DNA of 64,000 nt from Streptomyces sp. ALI-76-A (GTDB lineage Bacteria > Actinomycetota > Actinomycetes > Streptomycetales > Streptomycetaceae). This document shows, one piece after another, positions 26,020 through 32,790 of this stretch. The stretch covers positions 5,580,001 to 5,644,000 of the forward strand of contig NZ_JASVWB010000002.1 in assembly GCF_030287445.1 (NCBI RefSeq), in the 5' to 3' direction. The translations under genes were made by a program, and so were the position numbers. How positions within the stretch are numbered: the stretch's first letter is position 1; the number at the start of each line of letters is the position of its first letter. The notes beneath the pieces were generated by a model, which was not told the origin of the DNA, made no database searches, and saw only the letters and a program-made list of their open reading frames with translations.

Positions 26020-26816
26020 GCGCCGTGAGCGACTCCCTGGTCATCACCCGCCGGAACCTGATCCGCATGAGCCGGATCCCGGAGATGATCATTTTCGGGC
26101 TGGTCCAGCCCATCATGTTCGTGGCGCTGTTCACCTACGTCTTCGGAGGCTCGATCCAGGTCGGCTCGTCCACCTCGACCCAGGCCTACCGCGAGTTCCT
26201 GATGGCCGGCATCTTCGCCCAGACCGTGACGTTCGCCACCGCGGGCGCCGGCGCGGGCATCGCCGACGACATGCACAAGGGACTCATCGACCGCTTTCGC
26301 TCCCTGCCCATGACGCGCGGGGCGGTGCTGACCGGCCGGACCATCGCCGACCTGGCGCAGACGGCGCTCACCCTCGTCGTCCTGGCGATCGTCGCCGTCA
26401 TCGTCGGCTGGCGCACGCACGAGAACTTCGGCAAGGTGCTCGCCGGATTCGGCCTGCTCCTGTTCCTCGGATACGCGTTCTCGTGGATCGGCGCGCTGAT
26501 CGGCCTGTCCGTGCGCACTCCTGAGGCGGCGACCTCGGGCGGTCTGATCTGGCTGTTCCCGCTGACGTTCATCTCGAACGCGTTCGTGGACGCGAACCAG
26601 ATGCCCGCCTTCCTGGGGCACATCGCGGAGTGGAACCCGTTCAGCGCCACCGTGCAGGCGTGCCGCGAGCTGTTCGGCAACCTCCCCCCGGGCTTCCAGG
26701 CGTCCGACGCCTGGCCGATGCAGCACCCGGTGTGGGCCTCGCTGATCTGGTCGGTCGCGATCATCCTGGTCTTCCGCACCCTCGCGGTGCGCAAGTACCG
26801 CCGCGCGGACGGTTGA
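26016..26816 (+). CDS. DrrB-type ABC-2 transporter permease
   Basis: A 266-residue membrane subunit with about six predicted spans (first IIFGLVQPIMFVALFTYVFGG; later TLVVLAIVAVIVGW, GFGLLLFLGYAFSWIGALIGL and GLIWLFPLTFISNAFV), plus the ABC-2 motif around FRSLPMTRGAVLTGR. GTG 26016 overlaps the ATPase stop and GAAGGAGG lies 7 nt upstream, giving strict translational coupling. It forms the exporter with the 25000-26019 ATPase. Confidence 0.93.
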   Translation: MSAVSDSLVITRRNLIRMSRIPEMIIFGLVQPIMFVALFTYVFGGSIQVGSSTSTQAYREFLMAGIFAQTVTFATAGAGAGIADDMHKGLIDRFRSLPMTRGAVLTGRTIADLAQTALTLVVLAIVAVIVGWRTHENFGKVLAGFGLLLFLGYAFSWIGALIGLSVRTPEAATSGGLIWLFPLTFISNAFVDANQMPAFLGHIAEWNPFSATVQACRELFGNLPPGFQASDAWPMQHPVWASLIWSVAIILVFRTLAVRKYRRADG

Positions 26817-27303
26817 CGGCAAGGGCGACGAAGCAGGTGGCCCCGCCGTACGTCCGGCGGAGGCCACCCGCGCTTCCCGACCTGCTACGGGGTGGTGCGG
26901 GGCGCGGTGAATGGTCCGGGTCAGGGTGTTGCCACCGGTGTCGGTGAGGCTGACGCGCAGCGAGACCGGGCCGGGCCTGGCGGGGCTGCGCAGCTTGAGC
27001 AGCCTGCCGTTCACCGCGGTGGTCTTCTTCCAGGTCCTGCCGTCGTCGCAGGAGACGGCGAAGGCCGGCTTGCGCAGCGTGGCGACCTTGGTGGCCGCGA
27101 CGGTGGGCCGGCGGGCCGGTGGGGCGCACCGAGCACCTGGGCCGGTGGATCGGACCAGGCGCTTGGCCGGTCGGTCGGACGGAGCGCGGGACCGGCTGGT
27201 CCGACCGAGCGCCTGGACCGGTTGGTCGGGACGAGGCGCGTGGCCGGTCGGTCGGAACGAGGCGCCTGACGGGATCGGTCCGACGGAGCGCGGGACCGGT
27301 CGG
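26817..27303. other. Interval with protease remnant and 25-bp repeats
   Basis: No intact gene is seen. It contains the C-terminal remnant of a subtilase on the minus strand (26885-27110), then a 25-bp tandem array (27130-27309) that runs into the end of the minus-strand permease gene. Confidence 0.6.
26885..27110 (-). pseudogene. 3' remnant of a subtilase gene
   Basis: Translation of the minus strand gives a segment with VSCDDGRTWKKTTAVNG, then VSLRVSLTDTGGNTLTRTIHRA. By eye it aligns with the last 60 residues of the intact subtilase at 6414-9725 (VSYDYGQTWKKTEVKSG, then ISFHAKIADKKGNKSTISIYNAY). It has no catalytic domain. Near its end the frame runs past the expected stop; a one-base shift would give TTP and a TAG at 26885-26887. 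The 5' side is replaced by tandem repeats. I read it as the leftover tail of a deleted protease gene. Confidence 0.65.
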
Positions 27304-27309
27304 TCAGAC
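27130..27309. repeat. Seven-unit 25-26-bp tandem array
   Basis: Contiguous imperfect units end at 27155, 27180, 27205, 27232, 27258, 27284 and 27309, sharing the core GGCCGGTCGGTCGGAC preceded by GAGGCGC or GAGCGC. The last unit contains the stop codon of the permease gene, and an eighth unit begins inside its coding sequence. Confidence 0.75.
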
Positions 27310-28314
27310 GAGGCGTTTGCGACCCCAGAGGATGACGAATGCCGCGATGCCGGCGGTCAGGGCCAGCAGGATCGAGGTGCCGAGCCACTGCATGGAGGGC
27401 ATCTGGGAGATCGGGATGTAGTCGAGCGACCAGCCGACGACCTGCGTCTTCTCCAGGCAGGCGTTGGTGGCCTGCTCCGTCTGCCCGTTGCAGCTGCCCC
27501 AGCCGACGAGGTCACCGGAGGCCGTGAGGTAGGACTGGTCCAGGACGTTGGCGCTGTCGGGCACGTGCGGCTGGGAGTTGTCCCCGACACCGTTGTGACT
27601 GGTGACCGTGATGACGTTCCCGAGGGACATCCGGAAGTGTGACCAGACCACTTGCAGGGCGACGGCGAAGCCCAGGGTGACGACCATGGACAGCAGGGTC
27701 CGGCGCAGCAGCATGCCGATCGCCACACCGCCGACGACGGTGAGCAGGCTGAGCGCCACGGGTACGGGCCCGCTGCTGTCGAAGGCACTGGGATCGAACC
27801 AACTCAGGACGTACGACGACGACTTGACCGGTGACCACCACCAGGTGAACGCCACGGAGACCGCGGTGGTGCTCACGACGACGACGAGCGTGGTCACGCC
27901 GAGCTTGGTGGCGAGCCAGCGGACGCGGCTGACGGACTGCGCGTTGACGAGCTTGGCGGTGCCGCTCTCCAGGTCGCCGGCGAGCAGCGGCGCACCGAGG
28001 AAGACGCCGATCAGGACGGGCAGGAGCCCGAGCAGATGGGCGGCCGAGTTGAGCGGCCCCGGGTCGAACTCGTCCTCCCAGCCGGACTTCAGGCCGGGAT
28101 AGCCGTACCCGTCGAGGTACGTGATCATCTGCTGACGCTGGTAGACGATCACCGCGACAGTGACGGCGGTGGCCGCCAGGAGGGTCCAGTAGGCGGCGCG
28201 GTGCTGACGCCAGATGAGCCAGTTCATGCCGCTGAGCCGCAGGCCACGGCCACGGCCGGCGTCGGTGCGGACGGAGCCGGAGGAGGTGCTGCCGGTGCCG
28301 GTCATCGTGCTCAT
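27304..28314 (-). CDS. ABC transporter permease (YtrA-type operon)
   Basis: A 336-residue membrane protein with about six spans: WTLLAATAVTVAVIVYQ, LLGLLPVLIGVFLGAPLL, TTLVVVVSTTAVSVAFTWWW, ALSLLTVVGGVAIGMLL, LSMVVTLGFAVALQVVW and ILLALTAGIAAFVILWG. A large external loop follows span 5. The second hydrophobic block with LLAGDLESGTAKLVNAQSVSR is typical of ABC-2 permeases beside GntR regulators. Its start overlaps the ATPase stop by 4 bp. The 3' end lies inside a 25-bp tandem array. The substrate is unknown; such systems often respond to cell-envelope antibiotics. Confidence 0.88.
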   Translation of the reverse strand: MSTMTGTGSTSSGSVRTDAGRGRGLRLSGMNWLIWRQHRAAYWTLLAATAVTVAVIVYQRQQMITYLDGYGYPGLKSGWEDEFDPGPLNSAAHLLGLLPVLIGVFLGAPLLAGDLESGTAKLVNAQSVSRVRWLATKLGVTTLVVVVSTTAVSVAFTWWWSPVKSSSYVLSWFDPSAFDSSGPVPVALSLLTVVGGVAIGMLLRRTLLSMVVTLGFAVALQVVWSHFRMSLGNVITVTSHNGVGDNSQPHVPDSANVLDQSYLTASGDLVGWGSCNGQTEQATNACLEKTQVVGWSLDYIPISQMPSMQWLGTSILLALTAGIAAFVILWGRKRLV

Positions 28315-29255
28315 GCCGCCACCGCCTGCGGGGCGACGTAGGAGCTGGGACCGATCAGCGGTGGGGCTTCGGGCGAGCGCAGATAGGCGAGCAGGAGTTC
28401 CTCCAGATTCGGGGTGCTCGCCTGCCAGGGGCCGGTGACCGGCCCGTCGGGACGGACCAGCGAGGTGAACTGCCGTCCGCTGATCCGGGTCTCGACCACG
28501 GTGTGGTACGCCAGCTCCAGGGGCGTCCGCCCGTCGGAGTGGACCCCGGTCAGCAGGGAATGGGCGGTGCGGAGCTCGTCGACCTCACCGGCCAGGCGCA
28601 GCCCGCCGCCCGCGATGACCAGCAGGTAGTCGCAGGTGTTCTCCAGCTCGGCGAGCATGTGGGTGGACATCAGCACAGTGGTGCCGCGTTCGGCGGCCTC
28701 GGCCAGCAGGGTGCCCATCAGCTCGTGGCGGACCAGCGGGTCCAGGTCCGACATCGGCTCGTCGAGGAGCAGCAGGTCGGGACGCTTGCCGAAGGAGACG
28801 GCGAAGGCCACCCGGGTGCGCTGGCCGCCGGAGAGGGTGCCGATCTTCGCGTCGAGGGGCACATTGCCCGCGCGGACGATGTCCTCGGCGGCCCGCTGGT
28901 CCCAGCCGGGGTTCAGTTCGCGGCCCATGCGCAGGGTCTCGGCGACGGTGAAGCGCCGGAACAGCGGCTTCTCCTGGGCGAGGAACGCGGTACGCCGAGT
29001 GGCCTCGGCGGACTCCGGGGCCGCGCCGAACACGCGCAGGGTGCCGGCGGTCGGCTCCAGCAGGTTGGCGGCGATGGCCATCAGCGTGGTCTTGCCGGCC
29101 CCGTTGGGGCCCACCAGACCGCAGATCCGGCCGGCCGGCAGCCGGAAGGAGCAGTCCCGCAGTGCCCAGCCCCGCCGGTACTTCCGGCCGATCCCGCGGG
29201 CTTCTATCGCGGACGTGTCCGCCGACCCCCCGAGGGCCGTCCCGTAGCTCGTCAT
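28311..29255 (-). CDS. ABC transporter ATPase (YtrA-type operon)
   Basis: A 314-residue ATPase subunit: Walker A GPNGAGKTTL, signature LSGGQRTRVAFA, Walker B LLLLDEPMSDLDP and H-loop MSTHMLAE. It overlaps both neighbours by 4 bp (GntR upstream, permease downstream), so the three genes form one translationally coupled operon. Met instead of Thr in DEPMSDLDP is a common variant in this subfamily. Confidence 0.93.
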   Translation of the reverse strand: MTSYGTALGGSADTSAIEARGIGRKYRRGWALRDCSFRLPAGRICGLVGPNGAGKTTLMAIAANLLEPTAGTLRVFGAAPESAEATRRTAFLAQEKPLFRRFTVAETLRMGRELNPGWDQRAAEDIVRAGNVPLDAKIGTLSGGQRTRVAFAVSFGKRPDLLLLDEPMSDLDPLVRHELMGTLLAEAAERGTTVLMSTHMLAELENTCDYLLVIAGGGLRLAGEVDELRTAHSLLTGVHSDGRTPLELAYHTVVETRISGRQFTSLVRPDGPVTGPWQASTPNLEELLLAYLRSPEAPPLIGPSSYVAPQAVAA

Positions 29256-29716
29256 GCGTGTCCCCTTGTTCCCGTGGTTCCTGTGGTGCCGGTGATGCCC
29301 GCGTGCTCGTCGGCAGGACCGGTCCCGGCGTACCGCTCCTCCATCACGGAGGTGACCAGAGCGGTCACGTCGTCCGGCTCCAGGCCCGCCTCGCGGGCCC
29401 GGTCCATCCAGGCCTCCAGCTCGCCGCGCAGCGGCGAGTCGGCCCCCGCCTGCGGACGGGCCAGCGACTGACGTACGAAGGTCCCCAGTCCCGGCCGCGC
29501 TTCGACCAGGCCCTCCCGCTCCAGTTCGCGGTACGCCTTGAGCGTGGTGTTGGGGTTGACGGCGGAGGTCTGGGCGACCGCCTTGGCCGTCGGCAACTGG
29601 TCCCCGGGCACGAGTACGCCGAGCCGCAGCGCCTGCTTGGTCTGCTGGACGATCTGCTGGTAGGCGGCGACTCCGCTCCGCCTGTCGATGCGGAACTCCA
29701 ACCCCTTCACCACCAT
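29252..29716 (-). CDS. GntR-family regulator, YtrA subfamily
   Basis: A 154-residue regulator: an N-terminal winged helix (FRIDRRSGVAAYQQIVQQTKQAL, then LPTAKAVAQTSAVNPNTTLKAYRELEREGLVEARPGLGTFV) and a short helical C-terminus, the size typical of YtrA rather than FadR or HutC types. It is the first gene of the ABC operon and very probably represses it by binding the perfect palindrome that overlaps its own start codon. No ribosome site is possible upstream without disrupting that palindrome, so a leaderless mRNA is likely. Confidence 0.92.
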   Translation of the reverse strand: MVVKGLEFRIDRRSGVAAYQQIVQQTKQALRLGVLVPGDQLPTAKAVAQTSAVNPNTTLKAYRELEREGLVEARPGLGTFVRQSLARPQAGADSPLRGELEAWMDRAREAGLEPDDVTALVTSVMEERYAGTGPADEHAGITGTTGTTGTRGHA

Positions 29717-29738
29717 TTCACTAGTCGACTAGTGAAAT
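29715..29738. promoter_or_regulatory. Perfect 24-bp operator overlapping GntR start codon
   Basis: Left arm ATTTCACTAGTC (29715-29726) and its exact complement (29727-29738), with no spacer. The left edge includes two bases of the GntR initiation codon. It is the expected autoregulatory site of a YtrA-type repressor. Confidence 0.75.
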
Positions 29739-29776
29739 GATGATGGAGTACGGTCGCGAACCTGTCAAAGACCACA

Positions 29777-29869
29777 GGTGGGGACCCCGGACACGACGAA
29801 GGTGGGACCCCGGACATGACGAAGGTGGGACCCCGGACATGACGAAGGTGGGGCCCCGGACACGACGAA
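29777..29869. repeat. Four-unit 23-24-bp tandem repeat
   Basis: Units 29777-29800, 29801-29823, 29824-29846 and 29847-29869, with the core GGTGGGACCCCGGACATGAC followed by GAA. Units two and three are identical. The array lies between the GntR operator and the terminator shared with greA. Confidence 0.8.
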
Positions 29870-29898
29870 GCCCCCGGCGTCCGTCGGACGCCGGGGGC
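29870..29898. terminator. Terminator at greA 3' end
   Basis: Perfect 13-bp arms (29870-29882 and 29886-29898) with a GTC loop. It follows the greA stop on the minus strand. Confidence 0.85.
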
Positions 29899-29921
29899 CT
29901 GTCGAAAGCAGGGCGGTGCGG

Positions 29922-30422
29922 TCAGCCGCTGTAGGGCTCGGCCTTGAGGATCCTGACCGACGCCTTCTTGCCGTTCGGCAGCTCGTACTGCGCGTCCTCG
30001 CCGACCTTGTGGCCGATCACGCCCGAGCCGAGCGGGGACTGCGGCGAGTAGGTCTCGATGTCGGAGCTCGCGTACTCACGCGAGGCGAGCAGGAAGGTCA
30101 GCGTGTCGTCCTCGTCGCCGTCGAAGGCGATCGTCACGACCATGCCGGGCGCCACCGCGCCGTCCGTCGAGGCCGGCGCCTCGCCGACCTTGGCGTTGTC
30201 CAGGAGCTGGGTCAGCTGGCGCACACGGAGCTCCTGCTTGCCCTGCTCCTCCTTGGCCGCGTGGTACCCGCCGTTCTCGCGCAGGTCGCCCTCCTCGCGC
30301 GCGGCCGCGATCTTGGCGGCGATCTCCGTGCGCGCAGGACCAGACAGGTACTCCAGCTCGGCCTTGAGCTGGTTGTACGCCTCCTGGGTCAGCCAGGTGA
30401 CGTTCTCGCTGGTCTGGGTCAC
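29922..30422 (-). CDS. greA: Transcription elongation factor GreA
   Basis: Stimulates RNA cleavage by backtracked RNA polymerase, rescuing arrested complexes. The 166-residue product has the N-terminal antiparallel coiled coil with the acidic tip (AAAREEGDLRENGGYHAAKEEQ) and the C-terminal FKBP-like domain (SPLGSGVIGHKVGE). GTG 30422 has GAGGAG 5 nt upstream; an in-frame start at 30452 lacks a site. It is transcribed alone and ends at a strong hairpin. Confidence 0.95.
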   Translation of the reverse strand: MTQTSENVTWLTQEAYNQLKAELEYLSGPARTEIAAKIAAAREEGDLRENGGYHAAKEEQGKQELRVRQLTQLLDNAKVGEAPASTDGAVAPGMVVTIAFDGDEDDTLTFLLASREYASSDIETYSPQSPLGSGVIGHKVGEDAQYELPNGKKASVRILKAEPYSG

Positions 30423-30588
30423 AGGTGCTCCTCGTAGGTACTGGGAAGACAAAGCATCGCCCTACCCAGAAGAATGTTCCTTCATGGAAGGGCGAAACCA
30501 CGAGCCTAACAATTCGGGGACGGAAGGGGGAGGACATAAGCCGTCGACGTCACGTCGGCGCAGGTCACCGCTCGGTGCCGGTGGGAGG

Positions 30589-30987
30589 TCAGTCGGCGTG
30601 ACAGCCCAGCAGCTCGGCCGTGGTGCCGGGTGACGTCGTGCGCAGCGTGACGACCTTGTCGATGCGGGTGGCGTCCCCGTCGAAGCGGAAGTCGGCCCGG
30701 CCCACCTCGGCACCGTTCTCCGCCTGGGAACGCACGGTGCAGTAGCCGCGGGCGCCGGCGTCCTTGCGGACCTCCAGGTGCACCTCGACGGACTCCTTCG
30801 CGGGCTTGAACGTGATCACCTCGGCGCTGATCCTGTTCTTGCCGACGTAGTGGTACGCGAAGTAGCCCATGAGGACGAGCAGCAGGGCCCCGAGGACCGC
30901 TCCGGCGATCTTGAGCTTGTGGTCGGCGCGCTCGTCCGAGGAGCGGCCGTAACGGCCCTCGGGCGGTCGGGTGCTCGCCGTACTCAT
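30589..30987 (-). CDS. DUF4307 membrane protein
   Basis: A 132-residue protein with a short cytoplasmic N-terminus, one membrane span (IAGAVLGALLLVLMGYFAYHYV) and a small extracytoplasmic beta domain with two cysteines (GYCTV and LLGCH) likely to form a disulfide. It matches the actinobacterial DUF4307 family, usually found beside mca or greA as here. Function unknown. It is divergent from mca. Confidence 0.88.
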   Translation of the reverse strand: MSTASTRPPEGRYGRSSDERADHKLKIAGAVLGALLLVLMGYFAYHYVGKNRISAEVITFKPAKESVEVHLEVRKDAGARGYCTVRSQAENGAEVGRADFRFDGDATRIDKVVTLRTTSPGTTAELLGCHAD

Positions 30988-31204
30988 GATCGTCCTCTCG
31001 GCAGGGGCGGGACCGAGGTCCCCAAGGGGCCTCCGGAGCCGGACCCCGGAACAATTCGCCCCCCGATTCGGTCACTATAGAAGCCCCCCGCCCGTCACCC
31101 GACCGCCACCCCTGACCCAGGTCCCCGACCGACCGACGTCCCGCGGGACGGCACCCAACGAATCGCACCCGTTCACACCGGGCGCCGACTACAAGGATTG
31201 AGTC

Positions 31205-32086
31205 TTGACTGACCAGCTGCGACTGATGGCCGTGCACGCCCACCCCGACGACGAGTCGAGCAAGGGCGCGGCCACCATGGCGAAGTACGTGTCCGAGGGG
31301 GTGGACGTGCTGGTGGTGACCTGCACGGGCGGAGAGCGCGGCTCCATCCTCAATCCGAAGCTCCAGGGGGACGCGTACATCGAGGAGCACATCCACGAGG
31401 TGCGCAAGAAGGAGATGGACGAGGCCCGCGAGATCCTCGGCGTCAGGCAGGAGTGGCTCGGCTTCGTCGACTCCGGCCTGCCCGAGGGCGACCCGCTGCC
31501 GCCGCTGCCGGACGGCTGCTTCGCCCTGGAGGACGTCGACGTGGCGGCCGGCGAGCTGGTGCGGAAGATCCGCTCGTTCCGTCCCCAGGTGATCACGACG
31601 TACGACGAGAACGGCGGCTACCCGCACCCCGACCACATCATGACCCACAAGATCTCGATGGTGGCGTTCGAGGGCGCGGCGGACACCGAGAAGTACCCGG
31701 AGGCGGAGTTCGGCCCGGCCTACCAGCCGCGGAAGCTCTACTACAACCAGGGCTTCAACCGTCCGCGCACCGAGGCGCTGCACCAGGCGATGCTGGACCG
31801 CGGCCTGGAGTCCCCCTACGCGGACTGGCTCAAGCGCTGGGACGAGTTCGAGCGGACCGAGCGCACGCTCACCACGCACGTCCCGTGCGCCGAGTTCTTC
31901 GAGATCCGCGACAAGGCCCTGATCGCGCACGCCACGCAGATCGACCCCGACGGCGGCTGGTTCCGCGTCCCGATGGACGTCCAGAAGGAGGTCTGGCCGA
32001 CGGAGGAGTACGAGCTCGCGAAGTCCCTCGTCGATACCTCCCTCCCCGAGGACGACCTCTTTGCGGGCATCCGAGACAATGCCTGA
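31205..32086 (+). CDS. mca: Mycothiol S-conjugate amidase
   Basis: Zinc hydrolase that splits mycothiol S-conjugates of toxins and antibiotics into a mercapturic acid, which is exported, and glucosaminyl-inositol, which is recycled. The 293-residue protein has the LmbE-type metal motif AHPDDES near the N-terminus, a block including TCTGGERGSILNP, and the second metal motif YPHPDHIMTH. Length and the block containing EARE.LGV favour Mca over the deacetylase MshB. TTG 31205 has AAGGA 7 nt upstream. It is followed with almost no gap by a small membrane protein gene, a conserved pairing in Streptomyces as I recall. Confidence 0.94.
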   Translation: MTDQLRLMAVHAHPDDESSKGAATMAKYVSEGVDVLVVTCTGGERGSILNPKLQGDAYIEEHIHEVRKKEMDEAREILGVRQEWLGFVDSGLPEGDPLPPLPDGCFALEDVDVAAGELVRKIRSFRPQVITTYDENGGYPHPDHIMTHKISMVAFEGAADTEKYPEAEFGPAYQPRKLYYNQGFNRPRTEALHQAMLDRGLESPYADWLKRWDEFERTERTLTTHVPCAEFFEIRDKALIAHATQIDPDGGWFRVPMDVQKEVWPTEEYELAKSLVDTSLPEDDLFAGIRDNA

Positions 32087-32087
32087 C

Positions 32088-32345
32088 ATGAGCGCAAGCG
32101 CAAACCTGGCAATGACGCACCTCGCCACCTTCGCCAAGGAGGTCGACGAGGACAAGGTGACCCCCGGCGTCCTCGGTTTCATCGTCTTCGCGGCGATGGC
32201 CCTGGCGGTGTGGGCCCTGATGAAGTCCATGAGTCGGCACATGAACAAGGTCGACTTCAAGGAGGTCCCGGACCGCGGGACCGAGTCCGCGGACACCCCG
32301 GCGTCCGCGGACACCCCGGCCGGGCCCGGGGCGAAGCAGGGCTGA
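32088..32345 (+). CDS. Small membrane protein downstream of mca
   Basis: An 85-residue protein with one span (VLGFIVFAAMALAVWALM) followed by a basic cytoplasmic stretch (KSMSRHMNKVDF) and a Pro/Ala-rich tail containing a short ADTPAS repeat. ATG 32088 begins 1 nt after the mca stop; ATG 32079 overlaps mca. No domain is recognised. The invariant position behind mca suggests an accessory role, but this is only context. Confidence 0.75.
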   Translation: MSASANLAMTHLATFAKEVDEDKVTPGVLGFIVFAAMALAVWALMKSMSRHMNKVDFKEVPDRGTESADTPASADTPAGPGAKQG

Positions 32346-32790
32346 GCCCCGTACGCGTACGAGCCGCCCGCCGCGCGCGCCCGTCACCGGCAGTGACCGG
32401 ACAGGGACGGCGGTAGGTGGGCGGACTCCGGCCGCAGCCGGTCGGAGTGCGCGCCCGCGCGCCCGCGCGCGAGGACGTCGCTCGCGTCGACACCGACGAA
32501 GCGGTGGCCGAGCGCGGCCCGCGGGTACGGCCGCGCGGGCGGCAGCACCCGGATCACGGAGACCCGGGCGGGCGCGGCGCCGACGCCGCTCGGCGAACCG
32601 CTCCACGAGAACGCCCCCTGTGCCGCTCGGCGAACCGCTCGACCAGGACACCTCCTGTGCCGCTCGGCGAACCGCTCCACGAGAACGCCCCCTGTGCCGT
32701 TCGGCGAACCGCTCCACGAGAACGCCCCCTGTGCCGCTCGGCGAACCGCTCCACCGGACACCCCCGTACCGCCGGGATCCCGCACCGCGG
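32346..32790. other. Intergenic region with 37-bp minisatellite
   Basis: No gene is supported. 32440-32480 is a CG-dinucleotide-rich tract. On the minus strand a possible degraded C-terminus (RVSVIRVLPPARPYPRAALG) can be read around 32500-32580, but it has no start. The right half is the 37-bp array that ends 22 bp before the STAND gene stop. Confidence 0.5.
32585..32769. repeat. Five-unit 37-bp tandem array
   Basis: Contiguous units of exactly 37 bp start at 32585, 32622, 32659, 32696 and 32733, sharing GCCGCTCGGCGAACCGCTC. Units 1 and 3 are identical; unit 4 differs by one base; units 2 and 5 diverge in the right half. The length is not a multiple of three and the units have no spacers. 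It sits directly beyond the 3' end of the STAND gene. Confidence 0.85.

Noticed and set aside
32585..32769. Regular 37-bp repeats that might be a CRISPR array
   Set aside because: Units are contiguous with no unique spacers and there are no cas genes; it is a minisatellite.
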